Shown: positions 26,830 through 36,803, counted from the first letter of the stretch. The stretch: DNA of 42,062 nucleotides from Campylobacterota bacterium (GCA_013153475.1 JAADEJ010000084.1:1-42062); one strand, 5' to 3'. Program-made: numbers and translations. Notes: generated from the sequence alone by a model not told the origin.

Positions 26830-27652
26830 GCTCTACAAATACCGCTATCTAATCGCGCGGCGGGCTACACAGATCGGACTGCTCTTTCTCTACTTCGCGG
26901 GCAACGCCTGGGGCTGGAAAGTGCTGCAGGGCACACTGAGTTCCTCGGAGCTCTTCGGCGCCATTCCCCTGGCCGATCCGTTCGCGGTTTTACAGATGCT
27001 CTCCGCCGGCGCGGTCATGGGCGTCAACGTCTTTATCGGCGCGGCCATTATCATCCTCTTTTACGGGGTGGTAGGCGGCCGGGCATTTTGCAGCTGGGTC
27101 TGTCCGGTCAACATGATCACCGACCTGGCCAACTGGCTGCGGCGAAAACTGCTGCTTGACAAAGTGGAACGCAAAGTGTGGGTCAGCCGCAACGCCCGTT
27201 ACTGGGTGCTGGGCCTCTCCCTGGTGGTTTCGGCCGTCACCGGCCTGGCCGCGTTTGAGCTGGTTAGCCCCATCACCATCTTCAACCGGGGCGTGATCTT
27301 CGGCATGGGGATGACCGGCGGGGTATTGCTGGCTATCTTCCTTTTTGACCTCTTTGGGGTCAAAAACGGCTGGTGCGGCCACATCTGCCCGCTGGGCGGC
27401 GTCTACTCGATCATCGGCAAATACAGCCTGATCCGGGTAGCCCATAACGAGCCCAACTGCACCCTTTGTATGAAATGCAAAGAGGTCTGCCCCGAGTCGC
27501 AGGTGCTTTACATGATCGGCAAAAAGAGTCAAATTGTCGACATGGGTGAATGCGTCAACTGCGCACGCTGCATCGAAGTGTGCGACGACGACGCACTTGG
27601 GTTTAGCATTCGAGATTTCGCAAAAAGTAAATCCAAAGGAGAAATACAATGA
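26822..27652 (+). CDS. napH: Quinol-dehydrogenase membrane subunit NapH
   Basis: MSKLYKYRYLIARRATQIGLLFLY...; TMs; CSWVCPVN, CGHICPLGG; C-terminal 4Fe-4S motifs. Confidence 0.94.
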   Translation: MSKLYKYRYLIARRATQIGLLFLYFAGNAWGWKVLQGTLSSSELFGAIPLADPFAVLQMLSAGAVMGVNVFIGAAIIILFYGVVGGRAFCSWVCPVNMITDLANWLRRKLLLDKVERKVWVSRNARYWVLGLSLVVSAVTGLAAFELVSPITIFNRGVIFGMGMTGGVLLAIFLFDLFGVKNGWCGHICPLGGVYSIIGKYSLIRVAHNEPNCTLCMKCKEVCPESQVLYMIGKKSQIVDMGECVNCARCIEVCDDDALGFSIRDFAKSKSKGEIQ

Positions 27653-28224
27653 AAAAATTGATCTTAACGGCACTTTCCGCCGCCGTCGTGCTCAGCTTCA
27701 CCGCGTGCGCCGGCAACAACGGAGAAAGCGCCGTCAAAATGGACGAGCAGGAGCTCAACTCCAAAGCCGCTCCGATCGTAACGGAAGAGGAACTCGGCCT
27801 TCGCGACGAGAACCTTTATAGCGAAGATGGGGTAGCCCCCGTCAAGGCTGATTTCAGCCGCCCCGCACCCGGCCAGGCCAAAACCTTCGAGCGCTCCTAT
27901 GAAAACGCGCCGCCGCTCATTCCCCACAGCGTGGACGGCCTGCTTCCCATTACCAAAAACAACAACGCCTGCCTGGGATGCCATATGCCCAACGTTGCCA
28001 AAAGCATGGGAGCCACGCCGATTCCGCCGACCCACTTCATGGACTTCAGAACCCAGAAAAAATTGGATCACCTGGCGCAACAGCGTTTCAACTGCTCTCA
28101 GTGCCATGTTCCCCAGGCCAACGTCAAACCGCTGGTTGAAAACAAATTTACCGCCGGTTACCGCAATCCCGAAGAGAAAAAACGCTCCAACCTCATCGAC
28201 ACCCTTAACGAAGGGGTCAAATAA
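27649..28224 (+). CDS. napB: Diheme cytochrome c subunit NapB
   Basis: Two heme motifs (CLGCH, CSQCH), PPLIPHSVDGLLPITKNNNACLGCHMP. Confidence 0.95.
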   Translation: MKKLILTALSAAVVLSFTACAGNNGESAVKMDEQELNSKAAPIVTEEELGLRDENLYSEDGVAPVKADFSRPAPGQAKTFERSYENAPPLIPHSVDGLLPITKNNNACLGCHMPNVAKSMGATPIPPTHFMDFRTQKKLDHLAQQRFNCSQCHVPQANVKPLVENKFTAGYRNPEEKKRSNLIDTLNEGVK

Positions 28225-28225
28225 G

Positions 28226-28747
28226 ATGGCGGATAGTGGGAGACGGAGGCTTTTCGCCTCCCTCTCCGCCCCTTTCAAAGAGGCCCCCAAATTGCCCAAC
28301 CCCATTCGCCCTCCTTACGCTTCCGATCCTTCGCTTTTTCAGACGCTGTGTGTAGAGTGCCGTGACAAACCCTGCGTTTCCGCGTGTGAAGAGTCGATTA
28401 TCGAGCCAGACGCAAAGGGCATACCAAAACTTGTTTTCACGCAAAAGGGGTGTACATTCTGTGAAGCCTGCGCCGATGCCTGTCCTGCGGGAGTTTTAAG
28501 CGACAAGTCGCTAAACTTCCTCGACGCGACGGTAGAGATAGATATACTCAAATGTATGGCGTGGCACCAGGTGATGTGCCACAGCTGCAAAGAGCCGTGT
28601 CTTGAAGACGCCATTGCGTTTCTGGGCCTTTTCCGCCCCTCTATCGACCCGATGCGATGTACCGCGTGCGGATGGTGCCTTTCGGTCTGTCCGTCCGACG
28701 CCATTACCATTGTACAAGGGAAAAAGGATCAACCATGCGACTCTTGA
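28226..28747 (+). CDS. napF: Ferredoxin-type protein NapF
   Basis: MADSGRRRLFASLSAPF...; Cys clusters CVECRDKPCVSAC, CTFCEACADACP, CHSCKEPC, CTACGWCLSVCP. Confidence 0.9.
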   Translation: MADSGRRRLFASLSAPFKEAPKLPNPIRPPYASDPSLFQTLCVECRDKPCVSACEESIIEPDAKGIPKLVFTQKGCTFCEACADACPAGVLSDKSLNFLDATVEIDILKCMAWHQVMCHSCKEPCLEDAIAFLGLFRPSIDPMRCTACGWCLSVCPSDAITIVQGKKDQPCDS

Positions 28748-29697
28748 CATTCTGTTTTCTAACCCTCTGGAGTACCCTGATGGCTGCAACGGCCGTCAAA
28801 CCCGCGTATAGCATTGATGTAGACGGCAATGTAGTCGAATTTGTTCGAGAGAGCAACACCCTTTATATTGCCACAGATGTGGGAAAGCTGGAAATTTACG
28901 ATTGGCAGGCACGTCAAAAAAAAGAAGAGATCATCTATCCTGATATTCACGATTTCCTGGGTGATCCCATGAAACCGAAAATTTTCGGCGTCGATATAGC
29001 ACCCGATCATCAGACACTGGTCATTATGGTGCAAGATGAAAATGGCGAAAGGATTCTCTATCTGCGCACAGCCGATGGCAAACAGACCCGCTTTCTGGAT
29101 AAAAATGACCACATTCAAATGCGTGAAGCCCGTTTCATAGACACCAATCACTTGCTGGTTGCCACCATGAGCAATGAGATGCTCTACTTCTCCATCAACC
29201 CCAAAAAGATTCTTTGGCGTAAACAGCTCAGTCTTTCCACCTTCTCCGATTTTCAGTTGAACGAAGATCGCACCAAAGTGGCAAGCACCTGTGAATCGGG
29301 CATCGTCTACGTGGTCGATGTCAAAAGCGGCAAAATTCTCAAGACCCTTGAAGGGGGGAACAAAGACAACGTTTTCAAAGTCGATTTCAAAAATTACAAA
29401 GTCCTGGCCTGCGGGCAGGATCGCAAAGCGGTTCTCTACTCGTTGGGATACGATACGCCGATCATCTATCCGACCCAATTTCTCGTCTATGCCGGCGCGT
29501 TGAACGCCCAAGCGACGTTAAGCGCTTTTCAATACAACGAAAACAATGAGATCGCCATTTTCGACAACGCGACCAAAAGCGAAAAATATCGTCTGATCGG
29601 TCAACACTCGGTACTCAACACCATTCTTTTCGTGGATGACAAAACCCTTATCAGCTCATCCGATGACAACCACATCTTAATTTGGAGGCTTCCATGA
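28735..29697 (+). CDS. napL: Periplasmic WD40-like protein NapL
   Basis: Signal peptide MRLLTFCFLTLWSTLMAA; repeat-like IWRLP end; located between napF and napD as in Campylobacterota nap clusters. Confidence 0.85.
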   Translation: MRLLTFCFLTLWSTLMAATAVKPAYSIDVDGNVVEFVRESNTLYIATDVGKLEIYDWQARQKKEEIIYPDIHDFLGDPMKPKIFGVDIAPDHQTLVIMVQDENGERILYLRTADGKQTRFLDKNDHIQMREARFIDTNHLLVATMSNEMLYFSINPKKILWRKQLSLSTFSDFQLNEDRTKVASTCESGIVYVVDVKSGKILKTLEGGNKDNVFKVDFKNYKVLACGQDRKAVLYSLGYDTPIIYPTQFLVYAGALNAQATLSAFQYNENNEIAIFDNATKSEKYRLIGQHSVLNTILFVDDKTLISSSDDNHILIWRLP

Positions 29698-30050
29698 ACA
29701 TTTCCAGTATTGTCGTACAGGTTCGGCAGGAGCATGTCGACGAAGTGGTCGAAACACTCAAAAACGCCGATTTTTGCGACTACCATTTCCACGACAAATC
29801 GATCGGCAAAATCATTGTGACGGTAGAGGGAGAGAATATCAGCGAAGAGATCGGTAAAGTCAAACAGATTCAGGCACTGCCCCATGTCATCTCGGCCGAG
29901 ATGATGATGGCCTACAGCGAAGAGGAACTCGACGCCGAGCGCAGCAAACTGGAGATGGGCGGTCCCAATGTCCCCCCTATGCTCAACGACGACTCCATCC
30001 GCGCCGAAGATATTGTCTACAACGGCGACCTGAAGAAAAAAGATATTTAA
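29694..30050 (+). CDS. napD: NapA chaperone NapD
   Basis: MNISSIVVQVRQEHVDEVVETLKNADFCDYHFHDKSIGKIIVTVEGENISEEIGKVKQIQALPHVISAEMMMAYSEEEL. Confidence 0.9.
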   Translation: MNISSIVVQVRQEHVDEVVETLKNADFCDYHFHDKSIGKIIVTVEGENISEEIGKVKQIQALPHVISAEMMMAYSEEELDAERSKLEMGGPNVPPMLNDDSIRAEDIVYNGDLKKKDI

Positions 30051-30075
30051 AAGGGGAGGCTCATTTCCCCTTTTT
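30049..30075. terminator. Bidirectional Rho-independent terminator at the end of nap
   Basis: AAAAGGGGA-(8 nt)-TCCCCTTTTT between convergent genes. Confidence 0.8.
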
Positions 30076-30528
30076 GCCTACTTCCGCCACAGGCACAAGT
30101 TCCGCCAATTCCGCTTCCTGCATAATTCTAAAACGGTTTTCGATCTGCAAATAGCGTACCACTTCAGCGGGTGAAAGAAATTTGCCGAACTTTCTGGCAT
30201 AGGCCTCCTGCAGTCGCAACGCCGCCGCGTTGACGTCGAACCACTCCTTGAGCAGCTTTTGGGCGGTTTGGGCATCCAGATCTTTCTGCGCTTTGATATA
30301 CCGCATCATGATGCCGAGCTTTTCACCCAGAACCGAAGCCATTTTGAGCTGATACTCGTCATAGAGCTTCCCAAAAGCTTCCCGTTTCTCTCCCTGAAGT
30401 CCCATAGAAGCCAGAACCACCGCTTTTTTCTCGGCCATCTTGGCGATCATCACCAGCTGATTCTCGTCATTGGGCAGCGCCAGGGCCGCCACCGCCGCCA
30501 AAGAGAGTGCCAGAATCCATTTTCTCAT
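30061..30528 (-). CDS. Exported helical hypothetical protein (Spy/CpxP-like pattern)
   Basis: Signal peptide MRKWILALSLAAVAALA; FLSPAEVVRYLQIENRFRIMQEAELAELVPV. Confidence 0.75.
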   Translation of the reverse strand: MRKWILALSLAAVAALALPNDENQLVMIAKMAEKKAVVLASMGLQGEKREAFGKLYDEYQLKMASVLGEKLGIMMRYIKAQKDLDAQTAQKLLKEWFDVNAAALRLQEAYARKFGKFLSPAEVVRYLQIENRFRIMQEAELAELVPVAEVGKKGK

Positions 30529-30541
30529 TTTTTTCCTCCTT

Positions 30542-31141
30542 CTATACGTGTTTCAGTCGCATGACACCAAAAAGCCCTTCATCCCGTTTTTCGATAATCA
30601 GCTCCGAGTCAACCGGAGGACGACGGTTTTCGAGCACATCCACAAGGTCATGCAATACAGCCCCGAAATTCTGAAAAAGCGGCACCTTGATCTCCGCAAT
30701 TTTCGCGGCGGCGATTTCGGATGCTATTTTCTCCAACACACAGCGGTACGCGGCTTCGTTGGTCACAAACTGCAAATAGTAGTCATACATGGCATCGATG
30801 TTTTTCAACCAGGCCTGCCGTCCCTCTTCGGAAATGGTGGTAGCTTCCCCCACCCGACGACGCAGATCCTCCACGATCTCCCGCGCTTTGGCTTCCCTCT
30901 TAGCCACCACCTGCTCGATATCGTCACAATACCTGTGCAGTCGTGCCAGCATCTCTTCCGGTTTCATCTCCACCCCTTTGGGATGGTAGACGTGCTCTCT
31001 TTCGTTTTCAGGATTGAAATCGAACGCTTCCGCCAACTCCAAAGCGGCGCTGAGATAGTGGTATTTGTCGGGATTGTTCTTATCGAACATCACCCCTTTA
31101 TCGGATACTTTCGGCATAGGGCCGACATAAGCCAGTTTCAT
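30542..31141 (-). CDS. Conserved-looking cytoplasmic hypothetical protein
   Basis: 199-aa ORF starting MKLAYVGPMPKVSDKGVMFDKNNPDKYHYLSAALELAEAF with SD (AAGGAGTGACAC) upstream. Confidence 0.72.
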   Translation of the reverse strand: MKLAYVGPMPKVSDKGVMFDKNNPDKYHYLSAALELAEAFDFNPENEREHVYHPKGVEMKPEEMLARLHRYCDDIEQVVAKREAKAREIVEDLRRRVGEATTISEEGRQAWLKNIDAMYDYYLQFVTNEAAYRCVLEKIASEIAAAKIAEIKVPLFQNFGAVLHDLVDVLENRRPPVDSELIIEKRDEGLFGVMRLKHV

Positions 31142-31175
31142 GTGTCACTCCTTTTCACTGTTTTTGCATTATATC

Positions 31176-31664
31176 CTATCGTCTCCTGATCGACCGGCGT
31201 ACCGGACGCTGTGCGGGACGGTTGACCGGCCGGGTCGGACGATTGAAGGCGGGATTTTTGATAGGCTGGATGGTAACGGGACCGCCGGGACGGGACGGTT
31301 TATGCGGTTTATGCGGTTTATGCGGTTTATGGGGACGGTGGGGCCGGTAGGGATAGGGTGGCACGGCATAGATGGGATGGGGCCAATAGACCCCTCCGTA
31401 AAATCCCCGACTGTCCCGAAGATCAACCCTCTCTTCCGTACCGTTGCGCCCTTCTGCCGCGTGAATGATCGCCTCTATACGGCTCTTGGCGATACCGTAC
31501 CGTTTCCCGGCTTCCGAAAAAGTGTGGCGTTTGGTATACATCTGTACCTTTTCACTGCCGTCCTGCACGACAAAACAGTGGGAGCGTTGCAGGTAACAGT
31601 GGGAAGTCGCCCACGCGCCGGAACCGAACAAAAACACACCCAGCCACAACCATCCTCTTCTCAT
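31176..31664 (-). CDS. Exported Pro/His/Arg-rich protein with KPH repeats
   Basis: Signal peptide [38 protein letters not shown] and basic [19 protein letters not shown] tail. Confidence 0.68.
   Translation of the reverse strand: MRRGWLWLGVFLFGSGAWATSHCYLQRSHCFVVQDGSEKVQMYTKRHTFSEAGKRYGIAKSRIEAIIHAAEGRNGTEERVDLRDSRGFYGGVYWPHPIYAVPPYPYRPHRPHKPHKPHKPHKPSRPGGPVTIQPIKNPAFNRPTRPVNRPAQRPVRRSIRRR
31296..31331 (+). repeat. 9-bp tandem repeat CGGTTTATG x4
   Basis: Four perfect consecutive copies of CGGTTTATG, in frame within the 31176-31664 ORF. Confidence 0.95.
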
Positions 31665-32890
31665 GACGCATCTCCTTCGGAAGGCCAGGTCATTACCCCG
31701 TAGTTTTCCACCACGAAATCGATATCCTTGTCGCCCCGACCGGAAAGGTTGACCAAAATCGCATCATGGGGCACCTCTTTGGCCAATTTCATGGCATATG
31801 CGATGGCATGGGCGCTTTCAAGAGCGGGAATAATGCCTTCCATCTGACTGATGGCGTAAAACGCCTCAACGGTCTCACGATCTGACGCGCCGACCGACTC
31901 GACCCGACCCACTTCATGCAGATAGGCCTGCTCGGGCCCGACCCCCGGATAATCCAACCCGCTGGCAATGGAGTGCACCGGTGCGGGATCTCCGTTTTCA
32001 TCCTGTAAAAGTATCGATTTGAACCCATGCAGAACACCCGGTTTTCCATAAGAGAGGGTAGCGGCGTGTTCGCCGAGCTTCGTTCCCCTTCCCAAAGGTT
32101 CCACGGCATACAGCCGCACATCGTCATCGATGAACCCGCTGAATATGCCCATGGCGTTGGAGCCGCCTCCCACACAGGCAACGACATGATCGGGCAACTC
32201 TCCTCCGGTCATCTCCCGATACTGTTCCCGTGCTTCCAGCCCCACCACGCTCTGAAAATCCCTGACCATCAAAGGGAAAGGGTGCGGTCCCACCACCGAC
32301 CCGATCGCGTACATGGCGGTATCCAACTGGGCAAGATAGGCCTCGAATGCCGAATCCACCGCCTCTTTCAGGGTTTTCAGCCCATGGGTCGCAGGCACCA
32401 CTTTGGCCCCCAGAATCTTCATTCTCACCACATTGGGATGCTCTTTTTCTATATCCACTTCTCCCATATGAATCTCACACTCCAATCCGAAATGTGCCGC
32501 CGCCGTCGCCAACGCCACGCCGTGCTGTCCCGCACCGGTCTCGGCTATCAGCTTGGTTTTACCCAGGCTTTTGGCTACCAGCGCCTCAGCCATACAGTGG
32601 TTGAGTTTATGGGCCCCGGTATGGTTCAGGTCTTCCCGTTTGAAATAGAGTTGCGCCCCCCCGATCGCCTCACTGAGCCGCCTGGCGTGATAAACCGGCG
32701 TCGGACGTCCCTGATAATGCAGACGGATGCGCCGCAACTCACTCAAAAACGCATGGGATTTTCTGAGCTTCATATACGCTTCGGTAATCCGTTCAAACTC
32801 CTCTACCAGCTGCGGCGGTAAAAAAGCCCCGCCATAGGCTCCGAAATACCCCTTTTCGTCAGGCTGTGACTTCAAATACGGATGCTTCAT
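31661..32890 (-). CDS. trpB: Tryptophan synthase beta chain
   Basis: [20 protein letters not shown] Lys region [42 protein letters not shown]. Confidence 0.96.
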   Translation of the reverse strand: MKHPYLKSQPDEKGYFGAYGGAFLPPQLVEEFERITEAYMKLRKSHAFLSELRRIRLHYQGRPTPVYHARRLSEAIGGAQLYFKREDLNHTGAHKLNHCMAEALVAKSLGKTKLIAETGAGQHGVALATAAAHFGLECEIHMGEVDIEKEHPNVVRMKILGAKVVPATHGLKTLKEAVDSAFEAYLAQLDTAMYAIGSVVGPHPFPLMVRDFQSVVGLEAREQYREMTGGELPDHVVACVGGGSNAMGIFSGFIDDDVRLYAVEPLGRGTKLGEHAATLSYGKPGVLHGFKSILLQDENGDPAPVHSIASGLDYPGVGPEQAYLHEVGRVESVGASDRETVEAFYAISQMEGIIPALESAHAIAYAMKLAKEVPHDAILVNLSGRGDKDIDFVVENYGVMTWPSEGDAS

Positions 32891-33052
32891 CTCCCTCTCC
32901 TTTTTTTTTCTTTAAACCAGTCTAATACCCTTTGTATTAAAAAACAGTTAGAGCAAAACAATTCCGTCACCCCTTTCATTCCAATTTCTCGCAAAAACTT
33001 TTCAACCCAAATGTAGTACAATGGTTTCAGACAGACAGAAGGAGGCGTCATC

Positions 33053-34693
33053 ATGACGCAATGCCTGCACGCCAATCTGGTCGATATTCCGGCACGCTCA
33101 ATCTATCCCGCCCGAATCGAAATAGCGGAAGGCCGTATCTACCGCATCACACCGGTAGAAATGCCCGCCGCCACCTTTGTGTTACCCGGTTTCATCGATG
33201 CCCATATCCATATTGAAAGCAGCCTGCTCACACCCGCGGCGTTTGGCCGGGTGGCCCTGTGTCACGGAACCGTCGCGACGGTCAGCGATCCGCATGAAAT
33301 CGCCAATGTACTGGGAGAGCGGGGAATCGACTTCATGCTCGATTCCGCCGCCAAAACACCCATGCATATCTGCTTCGGCGCCCCGTCATGCGTACCGGCC
33401 ACGCCGTTTGAAACCTCCGGCGCCGTTCTGAACGCCGAATCGGTGAGCAAACTACTCAAAAATCCCCGTATCGGTTATTTAAGTGAGGTGATGAACTATC
33501 CGGCGGTCATCGACCGGGAGCCGGAAACCATGCGAAAGATCCGGGCTGCGCACCGTCTGAAAAAACCCGTAGACGGCCATGCGCCCGGACTGAGGGGTGA
33601 AAAGCTTCAACGTTATATCGAGGCGGGTATCACCACCGACCATGAATGTACCGATATCCGGGAAGCCCGGGAAAAGATAGCGATGGGCATGAAGATCCTG
33701 ATACGTGAAGGATCGGCGGCCAAAAGTTTTCAAACACTGATCCCGCTTCTGACGGAATCCCCTGAACATATCATGTTCTGCAGCGATGACAGACATCCGG
33801 ACGATCTGGTAGAGGGCCATATCGACCGTCTTGTCAGAAGAGCCGTCGCGGAGGGGTATGATCTTTTCAATGTCCTGCGTGCCGCCTGCCTGACACCCGC
33901 CGAACATTACAATCTTCCCGTCGGACGGTTGCGACCGGGAGACCGGGCCGATTTTGTCGAAGTCACGGATTTGCGGACTTTCCGTCACCTCGCCACCTAC
34001 ATCCGTGGCCGGGTAGTCGCACGGGAAGGCGCGCCGCTGCAACCTCTTTCCACCGAATCCCGGCCCAACCGTCTACCTTCCCGCACCGTACCCGCCGCCT
34101 ACCCGATCCATCCGAAAACAGGCTGCTCCCGCCTTCGGGTGATCGGTGCCCATGACAGAAAGCTGCAAACCGACAGTCTGACGCTTACACGCTCTTCCCC
34201 GCTTCCCGATCCCAAAACCGATATTCTCAAAATCGTTGTTCTCAACCGTTACGACCCCCACGCGCCCCCCGTTGTAGGATTGGTTCGGGGATTCGGTCTC
34301 AAACGGGGGGCCATCGCAGGATCGGTCGCCCATGACTCCCACAACCTTATCGCCGTCGGTTGTGACGACACATCCCTGGCCAACGCCCTGCAAGCCGTCA
34401 TCAACGCCGGGGGCGGCCTTGTCGCCGTAATCGGGGAAGAGCGGTTTCTTCTTCCTCTGCCGATCGCCGGACTGATGCAAAGCGGAGACGGATTTCATAT
34501 CGCTGAATCCTACCGAAAGCTCAAAGCGTTCGCCAAAGAGCGCCTGGGCACCCCCCTGAGCGATCCGTTCATGACGCTCTCTTTCATGGCCCTTCCCGTC
34601 ATACCCGAACTCAAAATGACCGACCGGGGGCTTTTTGACGTCACCCGCTTTCAGCCGACCGATCTTTGCATAAAGGAGCCACCATGCCGTTGA
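33053..34693 (+). CDS. ade: Adenine deaminase
   Basis: FVLPGFIDAHIHIESSLLTPAAFGRVALCHGTVATVSDPHEIANVLG, DGHAPGL, FCSDDRHPDDL. Confidence 0.95.
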   Translation: MTQCLHANLVDIPARSIYPARIEIAEGRIYRITPVEMPAATFVLPGFIDAHIHIESSLLTPAAFGRVALCHGTVATVSDPHEIANVLGERGIDFMLDSAAKTPMHICFGAPSCVPATPFETSGAVLNAESVSKLLKNPRIGYLSEVMNYPAVIDREPETMRKIRAAHRLKKPVDGHAPGLRGEKLQRYIEAGITTDHECTDIREAREKIAMGMKILIREGSAAKSFQTLIPLLTESPEHIMFCSDDRHPDDLVEGHIDRLVRRAVAEGYDLFNVLRAACLTPAEHYNLPVGRLRPGDRADFVEVTDLRTFRHLATYIRGRVVAREGAPLQPLSTESRPNRLPSRTVPAAYPIHPKTGCSRLRVIGAHDRKLQTDSLTLTRSSPLPDPKTDILKIVVLNRYDPHAPPVVGLVRGFGLKRGAIAGSVAHDSHNLIAVGCDDTSLANALQAVINAGGGLVAVIGEERFLLPLPIAGLMQSGDGFHIAESYRKLKAFAKERLGTPLSDPFMTLSFMALPVIPELKMTDRGLFDVTRFQPTDLCIKEPPCR

Positions 34694-35967
34694 TACGACT
34701 TCAGACCGAAGGGGTTGACTTCAAAACCGAAGCGACCGCGGGATTTAGTACCTTTCTGGCCATGCTCTACATCGTGCCCGTCAACGCCGCCATTCTCTCC
34801 CAGGCGGATATGCCCTTCGACGCACTGGTCACGGCCACCATTCTCATGACCGTACTGGCGACCGTTCTCAACGCGCTCTGGTCCGATACGCCCATCGCCA
34901 TGAGCGTAGGTATGGGCCTCAACGCCTATTTCACTTTCGGCCTTGTCAAAGGGATGGGTCTGGCATGGCAGACGGCCCTGGGCATCGTCTTTCTATCCGG
35001 CGTCGGCTATCTTGTCGTCAGCCTGACGCCGTTGAGACGCTGGATGATCGAAACCATTCCCCTCGATCTCAAACGGGCCGTCAGCGCGGGAATCGGCGCC
35101 TTTATCGCCCTGATAGGACTCGAACAGATGAAACTGGTCGTCGATTCGCCGGCCACACTCGTAACGTTGGGAAACCTGCACGATCCCAAGGTTTTGCTGG
35201 GACTTCTCGCTCTGACCCTGGCTGTCGTACTCTATGTCAGACACGTCAGAGGAGCCTTTATCCTCGCCATACTTGGCACCAGCGCCGTCGCCTGGATCAC
35301 AGGTATCGCCCCGCTGCCCAAAACACTCTTTGCCATGCCCGCTTCCGTCACGCCCATCGCCTTCTCCCTTGATATCCCTTCCGCTCTTTCTCTGTCGCTG
35401 TTGCCGGTCATTCTAACTTTCTTATTGACCGATCTCTTCGATACCATGGGAACGTTGACGGGTGTGGGTATGCGGGCCGGTCTCTTCGAGGGAGAGGGTA
35501 AAATCAAACTGCAACGCACCATCGAAGCCGATGCGGCCGCCACGCTTCTTAGCGGACTGATCGGCGTAAGCAGCACCACCTCGTTCATTGAAAGCGCCGC
35601 CGGGGTGGAAGCGGGAGGAAGAACGGGATGGACGGCGCTTTTTACGGCGCTATTCTTTCTGTTTACGCTTTTTCTGTTACCCCTTTTCGAGGCGATCCCG
35701 GGTTTTGCGATCTTTCCGATTCTCGTGGTGGTCGGGGCATTGATGTTCGCCGAAACCGCCCAAATCGATTTTCGCGACACCGCCGTTCTCATCGGCGGGT
35801 TTTTCATGATCCTGCTGATGCCTCTGACCTACTCCATCACCGACGGTCTGATGCTCGGCTCGTTGGCTTACGTCATCGCCAGAATCGCCAAAGACGGCCC
35901 CCGCCGCGTCGAAAAAGCGTTGTGGATATTCGCGGTCTGCGGACTGCTGCTTCTTTTTATGCTTTAA
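34684..35967 (+). CDS. NCS2-family purine permease
   Basis: EATAGFSTFLAMLYIVPVNAAILSQADMPFDALVTATILMTV, MSVGMGLNAYFTFG; starts inside the end of ade. Confidence 0.92.
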   Translation: MPLIRLQTEGVDFKTEATAGFSTFLAMLYIVPVNAAILSQADMPFDALVTATILMTVLATVLNALWSDTPIAMSVGMGLNAYFTFGLVKGMGLAWQTALGIVFLSGVGYLVVSLTPLRRWMIETIPLDLKRAVSAGIGAFIALIGLEQMKLVVDSPATLVTLGNLHDPKVLLGLLALTLAVVLYVRHVRGAFILAILGTSAVAWITGIAPLPKTLFAMPASVTPIAFSLDIPSALSLSLLPVILTFLLTDLFDTMGTLTGVGMRAGLFEGEGKIKLQRTIEADAAATLLSGLIGVSSTTSFIESAAGVEAGGRTGWTALFTALFFLFTLFLLPLFEAIPGFAIFPILVVVGALMFAETAQIDFRDTAVLIGGFFMILLMPLTYSITDGLMLGSLAYVIARIAKDGPRRVEKALWIFAVCGLLLLFML

Positions 35968-36173
35968 AGCAGACCCAATTCCGCCAAAATGGGCTCCAGT
36001 GCGCCAAACCGCGCCGCGAGGGCCTGGGCGAGCGTACCGAACCCCTTGTCCTCCGCATACCACTCCTCTACATGCTTCAACGCTTCGCTCTTTTGTGATT
36101 CACTCAACGTTTCATGGGCTTTGATCGCCTCTTTCAGGCGCTCGAGTTTCTCATGCTGTTTATGATGGGCCAT
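35964..36173 (-). CDS. Small hypothetical helical protein
   Basis: MAHHKQHEKLERLKEAIKAHETLSESQKSEALKHVEEWYAEDKGFGTLAQALAARFGALEPILAELGLL; SD-like GGAGA upstream of 36173. Confidence 0.65.
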   Translation of the reverse strand: MAHHKQHEKLERLKEAIKAHETLSESQKSEALKHVEEWYAEDKGFGTLAQALAARFGALEPILAELGLL

Positions 36174-36213
36174 TGTCTCTCCTTTTTTCAAACTATCATA
36201 GCACCAAACCCTT

Positions 36214-36227
36214 TTGATTCCCATCAA
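36214..36227. promoter_or_regulatory. Perfect FNR-like box between divergent small ORF and nosL
   Basis: TTGATTCCCATCAA. Confidence 0.6.
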
Positions 36228-36294
36228 ACACCGAAACCAACCGGGACCATCAAACTTAATCGGAAATTAACACTCTTGCGATAAACTAGCGGTT

Positions 36295-36801
36295 ATGAAA
36301 AAAGCCGCCATCGTTCTTATCATGATCGCCCTGATCGTGTCGCTTTTTCTGGCTCTCGCCCAGAAACCGCACGCAAAAATCATCAAAACCGGCAATACCA
36401 AACAGGCTGTCATCGAGATAGAGCCGGGAGAGTATCAGTGCGCCCAATGCAAAATGCCCGTGGAAAAACGGGAGTATGCCGCACAAGTCGCTATAAAAAA
36501 CGGCAAAACCTGGTTTTTCGACGACATCGGATGTATGGCTTTGTGGCTGGGGAACCAGCCCTTCAGACAAAGCGCCGTCGTATGGGTCTATACACGCGAC
36601 ACCCACCGCTGGATCAACGGACGCGACGCCTGGTACACCCAGTTGGAAAACACACCGATGGGATACGGCTTCGGGGCCTATGAAAAACACGCCGAAAACA
36701 CGTTGAAGCTCGATGCGGTTATCGACCATATGCTCAAGGGTGAAAATCTCACCAATCATACTTACGCCAAAACGCTTCTTCAAAAGACAGGACACCGATA
36801 A
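36295..36801 (+). CDS. nosL: NosL-like copper-binding protein
   Basis: N-terminal anchor, CAQCKMPVEKREYAAQV, WFFDDIGCMALWL. Confidence 0.83.
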   Translation: MKKAAIVLIMIALIVSLFLALAQKPHAKIIKTGNTKQAVIEIEPGEYQCAQCKMPVEKREYAAQVAIKNGKTWFFDDIGCMALWLGNQPFRQSAVVWVYTRDTHRWINGRDAWYTQLENTPMGYGFGAYEKHAENTLKLDAVIDHMLKGENLTNHTYAKTLLQKTGHR

Positions 36802-36803
36802 CC

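Noticed and set aside
31140-31703. 187-aa + strand ORF with [12 protein letters not shown] repeat
   Set aside because: Opposite frame of the KPH-repeat ORF. The minus-strand ORF has a signal peptide and better gene context.
31661-32890. Partial trp operon
   Set aside because: Only trpB is present; neighbouring genes are unrelated, so it is reported as a solo trpB without further inference.
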